Assembly: GCA_026394025.1 (NCBI GenBank)
Contig: JAPKZC010001149.1
Span: 3,430 to 15,903 of the forward strand
Origin: Candidatus Solibacter sp.
Lineage (GTDB): Bacteria > Acidobacteriota > Terriglobia > Bryobacterales > Bryobacteraceae
Length of the DNA: 12,474 nucleotides
Reading direction: 5' to 3'
The notes under the pieces were generated by a model. The model made no database searches. It had not been told where the DNA came from and worked only from the letters and a program-made list of their open reading frames with translations. Both the position numbers and the translations under genes were made by a program. Below are positions 7,760 to 12,474 of this stretch, one piece after another; within the stretch, counting starts at the first letter, position 1, and each line of letters opens with the position of its first letter.

Positions 7760-8053
7760 AAGGATGGGGGCATCCTGCCCCGGTTGGGGCAGGATGCCGG
7801 GCAGTCTCCCAAAGGCGGGGATGGAGAAGAGTCCGAGCTTCGCTCGGATTGGCAGGCTGAAGCCTGCCCAACCAAGGAAGGTTGCCGGAGGGAGCGCAGA
7901 GGCAGCGCTCAAGCCAGGGCAAGGGAAAACACATAAGCGAAAGAGCGCGACCACGGGGTCGCGCGCGGACGAGGTGACCGCCTCACTTTTTGCCACGGCG
8001 GCACAAGGCGGAGCCTTAATGCCACATGAAACCAAGAGAGAAAAGGAAGGCAC
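7760..8053. repeat. Cluster of five palindromes after the capsid gene
   Basis: No credible gene lies here. Five hairpins are visible. (1) 7769-7798: 13-bp perfect stem GGCATCCTGCCCC / GGGGCAGGATGCC with loop GGTT. (2) 7832-7848: TCCGAGC / GCTCGGA with loop TTC. (3) 7851-7868: GGCAGGC / GCCTGCC with loop TGAA. (4) 7892-7910: GAGCGC / GCGCTC with a 7-base loop. (5) 7945-7964: GCGCGACC / GGTCGCGC with loop ACGG. None has a U-tract, so classical intrinsic termination is unlikely; mRNA 3'-end protection or Rho-related attenuation is possible. Hairpins 2 and 3 resemble dispersed chromosomal palindromes that I recall from acidobacterial genomes. The open frame 7764-8093 only translates these palindromes. 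Confidence 0.75.
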
Positions 8054-8380
8054 ATGGATTTACAGGTGTATTACCAGAAGATTCGCGAGTTAGAGACGAA
8101 GATCGCGGATGAGTTTCCGCTGATGGTCAGCATGGAGATGGCGGACGGGGGCAAGAGCGGGACAAGGACGGAGGTGCCGCGCCGGCTGGCTGCCAAGCTG
8201 CTGGTGGAAGGGCAGGCCCGCCTGGCGTCGAAAGACGAGGCGAAAGCGCATCGGGACGGGCTGGCGGAGGCCAGGCGAATGGCAGAGCGGGCGGCGGCGG
8301 CGGCGAGGGTCCAGTTGACGGTGTTGTCCACTTCGGAACTTGACCGGCTGCGGAGCGATGTGCGGAGTCCCAAGGAGTAG
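8054..8380 (+). CDS. Small phage structural or neck-region protein, unknown function
   Basis: This 108-aa protein is encoded between the capsid and head-tail joining genes. It starts MDLQVYYQKIRELETKIADE, an amphipathic helix. Residues about 65-90 form a second, Ala/Arg-rich helix (AEARRMAERAAAAARVQ), which may be coiled coil. No family can be named by eye. ATG 8054 has AAGGAAGG at 8043-8050, a good ribosome binding site, and the next gene starts 10 bases after its stop. In many phages this slot holds a capsid decoration, head-completion or stabilising protein; for this protein that is inference from position only. Confidence 0.7.
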   Translation: MDLQVYYQKIRELETKIADEFPLMVSMEMADGGKSGTRTEVPRRLAAKLLVEGQARLASKDEAKAHRDGLAEARRMAERAAAAARVQLTVLSTSELDRLRSDVRSPKE

Positions 8381-8390
8381 GCGGCACACG

Positions 8391-9125
8391 ATGGCATTGT
8401 TCACGGACGGCGCGGTTGCGAGCATCGAAGAACTGAGGGGGCATGACACGCAGCTACTGAATGTGGCGACGGTCGAGGGCATCGACGTGACACGGAAGCT
8501 GGCGTTGGCACAGGAGGAACTCAGCGTAGAGGTGGCGGGACTGCTGGGCCGGTTGAACGCGCCGCCGGCAATCCATCAGGTCGTAGTGACGACGACGCTC
8601 AAGCTCTGGCATGTCTTCCGGACGCTGGAAATGGTGTATCGGGACGCATACAACAGTCAACTGAACGACCGATATGCGGGAAAGCGGGACGAGTACCGCG
8701 AGATGGTGAAGTGGGCGTACGACCAATTGGTCCGGGGCGGGCTGGGAATCGCGGCGGACCCTGTGGAGCAGGCGCGTACACCGGAACCGCGGCCGTCGGC
8801 GGGCGGATTGGCAGAGGGCGCCTACTACGTCGCCATCGCGTGGACGAATGCGGCGGGTGAAGAAGGGGGCAGTTCGGTACCGGCAGTGATCCGCGTATCG
8901 GGCAGTTCCTTCGCGGTAGAGACGACGGTGTCGCCGAATGTCAAAGGATGGAACGTCTATTGCGGGACAAGCCCAGCGACGATGACAATGCAAAACCTGG
9001 CGACATTGGCGCCGGGGCAGACATGGGTACAGCCGGACACATTGTCAAGCACGGGACGGCCGGCAGGCAGCGGGCAAGCGCCGACATACCGGCTGGCGCT
9101 GCCGCGGACGATACAGAGGGGCTGA
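8391..9125 (+). CDS. Head-tail connector-like protein with C-terminal Ig/FN3-like domain
   Basis: This 244-aa protein appears to have two parts. Residues 1-118 are helical and include LEMVYRDAYNSQLNDRYAGK (79-98) and KRDEYREMVKWAYDQLV, resembling adaptor or connector proteins that sit below the portal. A Pro-rich linker (about 119-137) is followed by a beta-rich region (138-224) with EGAYYVAIAWTNAAGEEGG and GWNVYCGTSP, a pattern common in Ig-like or fibronectin-type modules displayed on phage virions. ATG 8391 was chosen because it begins the conserved-looking N-terminus and follows the previous stop by 10 bases; the frame stays open upstream to 8340 without a better start. The stop overlaps the next ATG (TGATG). 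The combination of connector and Ig-like module is somewhat unusual. The function is inferred. Confidence 0.72.
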   Translation: MALFTDGAVASIEELRGHDTQLLNVATVEGIDVTRKLALAQEELSVEVAGLLGRLNAPPAIHQVVVTTTLKLWHVFRTLEMVYRDAYNSQLNDRYAGKRDEYREMVKWAYDQLVRGGLGIAADPVEQARTPEPRPSAGGLAEGAYYVAIAWTNAAGEEGGSSVPAVIRVSGSSFAVETTVSPNVKGWNVYCGTSPATMTMQNLATLAPGQTWVQPDTLSSTGRPAGSGQAPTYRLALPRTIQRG

Positions 9126-9625
9126 TGATAAGCAAAATTGGAAGCGCGGCGACGGGCAAGGTATTGCAGCGGATCACGGGGCCGAGCGGAGTGAATGCGG
9201 GCCTGGGGGCGCTGACACAAGGGGAACGGGAGTTTGCGGGCGTGCTGGACACTTCACAGGTGCGCACGCAAAACGTGGCTGCCGAGATGGCGGAGCGCGC
9301 GCTGGGGATGAAGTACCCGGCCGTGAATGTGTACTGCGAAAAGATCGTGAACGAACTGCGGGAGAAGTTCCGGGCATTCTCGGGGCGGGTGCAGATGGCG
9401 ATCGAGTTGCGGCAATCGCAGGACCGGCTGGAGGGGATTCAGGACCGACTGGAACTGTATGTGGACGCGACGATGCAGATGCTGAATGGAAGCCGGGGGG
9501 ACTGGGGCGACGGGATGTTCTTTGGCGGCGGCTATGAGGTGGCATTCGGTCCGGTGAAGCAGGGCGGGAAAAACTTCATACAGGTGGCGAAAGTAACTTT
9601 CGAGATCGGAGTGAACAGGAACTAG
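9125..9625 (+). CDS. Neck or tail-completion protein, probable
   Basis: This 166-aa protein starts at the ATG that overlaps the previous stop; GAGGGG at 9116-9121 is its ribosome binding site. The longer frame from 8948 lies inside the previous gene and is a shadow. The middle (ALGMKYPAVNVYCEKIVNEL, then a helix) and the end (GGYEVAFGPVKQGGKNFIQV.KVTFEI) give a helix followed by beta strands, as in tail-terminator or neck proteins of long-tailed phages. It sits immediately before the tail tube gene, the usual position of the tail terminator. No exact family can be named, so the role is positional. Confidence 0.7.
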   Translation: MISKIGSAATGKVLQRITGPSGVNAGLGALTQGEREFAGVLDTSQVRTQNVAAEMAERALGMKYPAVNVYCEKIVNELREKFRAFSGRVQMAIELRQSQDRLEGIQDRLELYVDATMQMLNGSRGDWGDGMFFGGGYEVAFGPVKQGGKNFIQVAKVTFEIGVNRN

Positions 9626-9626
9626 T

Positions 9627-10769
9627 ATGTCGACATATATTTCGTCCAACGCGAATCGATTCTACACGGCGTTGGAGGTTGGGTACGGGAGAGTGGAATC
9701 GATCACTGCCACCAATCGGATTCCGGCCGTCAAGCTGGGGATCAAACAACAGGTGGAGACAGGGACACGGCGCGACAAAACGGGGAGCCGGACGTTCGCG
9801 GGTGTGCCGGCGGGAGTGAGGCGGCGCACGGAATTCGAGTTGCAGACGTATTTGACGAGTTGGGACAAGATGGCGGCAGGGCCCGGATACGGACCGCTGT
9901 TCGAGGCGGCCATGGGCGGAAGTCCGGTGCGGTACGGAGGGGGGACGGTGGCCTCGAGCACGGTGGAGGGGCGACTGGGATTCGGAGCGCCGCACGGGTT
10001 GGCGCCGGGCCAGGCAGTCTGTTCGGGGGGCGAGATCCGGTTCGCGGCAGCGATTGTGGACGCGCAGACGGTGCAACTGAATGCGCCGTTTCTGGTGTTG
10101 CCGGCGGCGGGAGCGGTGGTTACGGCGACAGTGACGTATGTTCCCGCGACGGAGTTGAAGAGCGTGAGCATCTTCGACTACTGGAGTCCCGCAACGGCCG
10201 TGCAGCGGCTACTTTGCGGGGTAGGGGTGGATCAGATGGAGATCCTTGTGAATGGGGATTACCACGAATTCCGTTTCAGCGGGATCGCAAAGGACGTGCT
10301 GGACAGCACGAGCTTCGAGGCCGGCGCGGCGCAGTTGCAGAGTTTTCCGGCCGAGCCAGCGGTGGCGGCGTTCGACTACTCGATTGTGCCAGGGCATATG
10401 GGGCAAGCGTGGTTGGGGACGGGGCCGTCGCGTTTCTGCACGATCACGGCAGCGACGATCACGGTGAAGAACTCATTGGATACGCGAAGCCGGGACTTCG
10501 GAGGTTGCGGCGCGCGTGCAGCGTTCGACATCTACACGCGGGACGACGATGCCACGAAGGAGCTGTACCAGGCGGCGCGACAGCAATCGCCGATCAGCGT
10601 GATGTTCCAGCTGGGCGAGGTCGAAGGGCAGTTGATGGGCGTATTTCTGAAGAGCGTGGTACCGGAAGTACCGGAGTTCGACGACGGGGAGAACCGGTTG
10701 CAGTGGCGTTTCCGGGCATCGCGGGCACAAGGGACCGTGGACGATGAAATTTCCGTGGCATTCGGATAA
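9627..10769 (+). CDS. Major tail tube protein
   Basis: This 380-aa beta-rich protein is followed by the chaperone and tape measure genes, which is the standard slot of the tail tube subunit. The N-terminal half begins ISSNANRFYTALEVGYGRVE and continues into VETGTRRDKTGSRTF and RRRTEFELQTYL. The C-terminal half has FDIYTRDDDATKELYQAARQ and a closing strand region (ENRLQWRFRASRAQGT), which reads like the TTP fold with its stacking alpha-loop. Residues about 112-172 (GFGAPHGLAPGQAVCSGGEI onward) look like an inserted beta domain that may decorate the tube. The start ATG lies one base after the previous stop, with AGGA at 9617-9620. There is no sign of a sheath gene, so the tail is likely of the non-contractile, long type. 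Its 3' end overlaps the G gene by 26 bases. Confidence 0.8.
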   Translation: MSTYISSNANRFYTALEVGYGRVESITATNRIPAVKLGIKQQVETGTRRDKTGSRTFAGVPAGVRRRTEFELQTYLTSWDKMAAGPGYGPLFEAAMGGSPVRYGGGTVASSTVEGRLGFGAPHGLAPGQAVCSGGEIRFAAAIVDAQTVQLNAPFLVLPAAGAVVTATVTYVPATELKSVSIFDYWSPATAVQRLLCGVGVDQMEILVNGDYHEFRFSGIAKDVLDSTSFEAGAAQLQSFPAEPAVAAFDYSIVPGHMGQAWLGTGPSRFCTITAATITVKNSLDTRSRDFGGCGARAAFDIYTRDDDATKELYQAARQQSPISVMFQLGEVEGQLMGVFLKSVVPEVPEFDDGENRLQWRFRASRAQGTVDDEISVAFG

Positions 10770-11166
10770 GGGAAAGACGGCGAAGGGAAATGCCGGCGGC
10801 AGCTACAGCAGCGAAACGGTGGTGCAATCGCAGGCGGTGCCCGGGGTAACGCTGACGATTGCGAAGATGTCCTTCGGACGGCGGGTGGACTTGATGCGGC
10901 GGGTACGGGAGTTGGCGCGGCGAACGGAGTTTCTGACGGCCAGCGAAGACTCGGGAGACAAAATGGATGCGGCATTGCTGCGGGCTGAAATCGAACGTGT
11001 CTACGTGATGTGGGGCGTAAAAGCGATTTCGGGTCTGGCGGTGGACGCGCGTTACGCGGGCGTGGAGTTGCTGGCGGAGGCCGGACCGGAGGCGCTATTC
11101 CGGGAGGCGCTGGCAGCGGTCCGCAGAGAGACGGGTTTGAGCGAGGAAGAAAGAAAAAACTCCTAG
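10744..11166 (+). CDS. Tail assembly chaperone G-like protein (zero-frame product)
   Basis: This 140-aa protein has the position and layout of lambda gpG: a beta-rich N-terminal part (about 26-43, VVQSQAVPGVTLTIAKMSFG), a helical middle (RRVDLMRRVRELARRTEF) and a charged C-terminus. In phage tails, G binds tape measure protein and tube subunits to help assembly. The gene overlaps the tube gene by 26 bases and ends with the slippery string followed after one codon by TAG. A fraction of ribosomes is expected to shift and make the longer G-T protein. The last zero-frame residues are E-E-R-K-N-S. Confidence 0.78.
   Translation: MKFPWHSDKGKTAKGNAGGSYSSETVVQSQAVPGVTLTIAKMSFGRRVDLMRRVRELARRTEFLTASEDSGDKMDAALLRAEIERVYVMWGVKAISGLAVDARYAGVELLAEAGPEALFREALAAVRRETGLSEEERKNS
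11154..11160 (+). other. Programmed -1 ribosomal frameshift site A AAA AAC
   Basis: The heptamer sits in the exact X XXY YYZ phase: zero-frame codons are AGA (11152), AAA (11155) and AAC (11158), so the last A of AGA plus AAA plus AAC forms the slip string. Zero-frame reading stops at 11164-11166. After a -1 slip, reading resumes at 11160 (CTC) and stays open for 120 codons. The purine run GAGGAAG just upstream (11143-11149) could act as an internal Shine-Dalgarno-like stimulator. A stem CCAACC / GGTTGG (11188-11204) lies 27 bases downstream. Confidence 0.85.
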
Positions 11167-11522
11167 TCGCCTTCCATTTTCAATTTTCCAACCAGGCCGG
11201 TTGGGAGTGCGACGCGTGCCGGAGGAGCGGCCTGGAGACTCGCCGCCGGTGCGGCTGGCTGGGTTTGCCACAGGACGGCAAAGGGGCGCCGGTGTGGGCG
11301 CGGAGGACGGTGGCAATCGACAGCTGCCCCAAATCTTACATTACGGCGGACAGCGAAGGCCTGGTGGAAGAATTCCTAGTGAGGCGACGGCTGGGCGGGA
11401 TGAGTTTCGGGGAGTTGAGCGCCCGGCAGGTGGAAGGATTCCTGATACTAGAGCAGGCGCTGACAGCGGAAGATCCGGCTGGGCGGCGAGAGGCTGAGGG
11501 CGGACGGCGAGCAGCGAGGTGA
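11160..11522 (+). CDS. T extension of tail assembly chaperone, made by -1 frameshift (G-T)
   Basis: This region is the -1 frame continuation of the G gene. The fusion protein would be 139 G residues plus 120 new ones, 259 aa in all, starting at ATG 10744. No start codon with a ribosome binding site opens this frame near 11160; the frame's only ATG start upstream (11010) lies inside G. The T part contains four cysteines, CDAC then CGWL and CPKSYIT (C156, C159, C170, C195 in the fusion), which suggest a zinc-binding ribbon. It then has a helical C-terminus (EGLVEEFLVRRRLGGMSFGE, EGFLILEQALTAED). By analogy with lambda gpGT, the T part should recruit tube protein while G binds tape measure. The stop TGA overlaps the region just before the tape measure gene. 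Confidence 0.8.
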   Translation, partial: LLVAFHFQFSNQAGWECDACRRSGLETRRRCGWLGLPQDGKGAPVWARRTVAIDSCPKSYITADSEGLVEEFLVRRRLGGMSFGELSARQVEGFLILEQALTAEDPAGRREAEGGRRAAR

Positions 11523-11524
11523 AA

Positions 11525-12229
11525 ATGGCGAGCACAACACAAGACGAGCTTTATCGGCAGTTTCTGGCGGTATCGGGGCAGCAAACGTCGGCAATTGGGG
11601 ATGCAACCACGATGCTCGCCGATGTGATCGCGCAGCTTCGCGAGGTGCGGAGCGGCGTTTCGGCGGAGGCGGCGAAGGCAGCGTCGGCGAGCAAGACGCA
11701 GACGACGCCGGCGGCAACGTCGAAGGACATCTGGAGCTCGGCGGGAACGGTGGCAACCACGGTGCTCAAGGGCGGATTTGGGCTGGCGCCGTTGATTAGC
11801 GGGCTGGTCGGACTTTTTAGCGGGGGAGATGCGGAGGCACCCGCGCCACTAGTGAAATACGCGCTGCCGGCGGCGATCGATTTTCAGGCAGCGGAGAGCC
11901 GCGGGCGAATGACCGGTTTGGAATACGACCAGATGGGGATGCCGCGGACATACGCGGAAGCGGCGCAAAGCGCGAGCGCAAATGCCCGTGTCAACGAGGG
12001 AATGGCTGGTTTGGTGTACGACAAGGCGGGAATGCCACGGAGTTATGCGGAAGCAGCGGCAAGCGGGGGTACGAGGTCCACTGCGAGTGGCGCCGCGCCG
12101 CAGATCACCGTCAACGTACAGGCGATGGATGCGCGCTCCTTTATGGACCGAAGCAACGACATTGCGCTGGCGGTACGGGACGCGATGTTGAATATGAACT
12201 CGATCAACGATGTGGTGAACGAGCTTTGA
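11525..12229 (+). CDS. Short tape measure-like protein
   Basis: This 234-aa protein sits between the chaperone and the distal tail gene, the slot of the tape measure protein. ATG 11525 has GAGG at 11516-11519 with a 5-base spacer; GTG 11519 in the same frame is less likely. The N-terminal 1-60 is helical. Residues about 78-99 are hydrophobic and could cross a membrane (VLKGGFGLAPLISGLVGLFS). A 31-residue-period repeat follows: TGLEYDQMGMPRTYAEAA (130-147) and AGLVYDKAGMPRSYAEAA (161-178). The C-terminus (ITVNVQAMDARSFMDRSNDI and LNMNSINDVVNEL) matches the typical end of phage tape measures. It is far shorter than most. If tail length scales at about 0.15 nm per residue, the tail would be only some 35 nm. 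RcGTA also has a tape measure of about 220 aa. Confidence 0.72.
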   Translation: MASTTQDELYRQFLAVSGQQTSAIGDATTMLADVIAQLREVRSGVSAEAAKAASASKTQTTPAATSKDIWSSAGTVATTVLKGGFGLAPLISGLVGLFSGGDAEAPAPLVKYALPAAIDFQAAESRGRMTGLEYDQMGMPRTYAEAAQSASANARVNEGMAGLVYDKAGMPRSYAEAAASGGTRSTASGAAPQITVNVQAMDARSFMDRSNDIALAVRDAMLNMNSINDVVNEL

Positions 12230-12230
12230 C

Positions 12231-12474
12231 ATGGCCACCTTCCCTAAGCTGAAGACCAATGCGATCGCGCAGTATCCGGTGGCCCGACGGGAGCAGTTCC
12301 AGAATCAGACGGTGCGTTTCGTGGACGGCAGCGAACAGCGCTATCGCGATTCGGCGGGTGCGCGGCTGGAGTGGGAGATCCAATTGAGCCAATTGGACGA
12401 AGGTGAACTGGCGGCGATCGAAGAATTCTTTTTGGCCAGTCAGGGAGCGTTCGGCAGTTTCACATTCACCGACC
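12231..12474 (+). CDS. DUF2460-like distal tail protein, 3' partial
   Basis: The gene starts one base after the previous stop and runs off the window; 81 codons are visible. The sequence begins MATFPKLKTNAIAQYPVARR and continues with FVDGSEQRYRD and then DEGELAAIEEFFLASQGAFG-SFTFTD. This matches the start and typical core of DUF2460 proteins, which form the distal tail ring (RcGTA gp12 belongs here). The protein is expected to close the tube end and carry the baseplate hub encoded downstream. No strong ribosome binding site is visible, so translation is probably coupled to the tape measure gene. Confidence 0.75.
   Translation, partial: MATFPKLKTNAIAQYPVARREQFQNQTVRFVDGSEQRYRDSAGARLEWEIQLSQLDEGELAAIEEFFLASQGAFGSFTFTD

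Noticed and set aside
7764..8093. 109-codon + strand open frame after the capsid gene
   Set aside because: Its translation is made of the palindromic repeats, it has no good ribosome binding site, and it overlaps the well-supported gene starting at 8054.
8948..9124. Extended N-terminus of the 166-aa neck protein
   Set aside because: It lies inside the preceding gene; ATG 9125 has a ribosome binding site and a stop-start overlap typical of this operon.
1..12474. CRISPR arrays, tRNA or rRNA genes, insertion sequences, integrase
   Set aside because: None seen: no regularly spaced repeats, no cloverleaf or rRNA-like stretch, and no transposase or recombinase motifs in any supported gene.

Overview
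The window is GC-rich and every gene I can support lies on the + strand. It joins a host sugar or cell-envelope locus to the late structural module of a tailed phage or phage-derived particle. The left part (2-3051) holds the C-terminal part of an AsnB-type asparagine synthase and an overlapping multi-pass ArnT/PMT-type glycosyltransferase. The sequence style, and the palindrome GGCAGGC-TGAA-GCCTGCC (which I recall from Acidobacteriota and similar soil genomes), suggest an acidobacterium of the Solibacter/Bryobacter type. That is inference; no rRNA or other marker gene is present.

An AT-rich junction (3052-3146) and a textbook intrinsic terminator (3147-3176) separate this locus from the phage block. 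The block runs in canonical late-gene order: small terminase candidate (3194), large terminase (3424), portal (4741), scaffold-like protein (6299), P22-type/HK97-fold major capsid protein (6926), three neck or head-tail joining proteins (8054, 8391, 9125), tail tube (9627), tail assembly chaperone G (10744) with a -1 frameshifted extension (11160-11522), a very short tape measure (11525), and the start of a DUF2460-like distal tail protein (12231, cut by the window end). Most genes overlap or lie within about 10 bases of each other, as in one long transcription unit. Two non-coding stretches break the packing: 6106-6298, with a decayed 8-base tandem repeat, and 7760-8053, with five hairpins directly after the capsid gene.

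TerL cuts and pumps DNA through the portal into a shell of coat protein built on the scaffold. The neck proteins join the head to a tube of the 380-aa protein. The G and G-T chaperones load tube subunits around the 234-aa tape measure, and the distal tail protein caps the end. The long non-contractile-type tail module with a tiny tape measure recalls gene transfer agents such as RcGTA. The capsid and scaffold are P22-like, and no capsid protease is seen. No integrase, repressor, lysis or replication gene is inside the window, so a complete prophage and a domesticated GTA-like element cannot be told apart here.

The clearest special feature is a canonical A AAA AAC slippery heptamer at 11154-11160, two codons before the stop of the G gene and leading into an open -1 frame with four cysteines.
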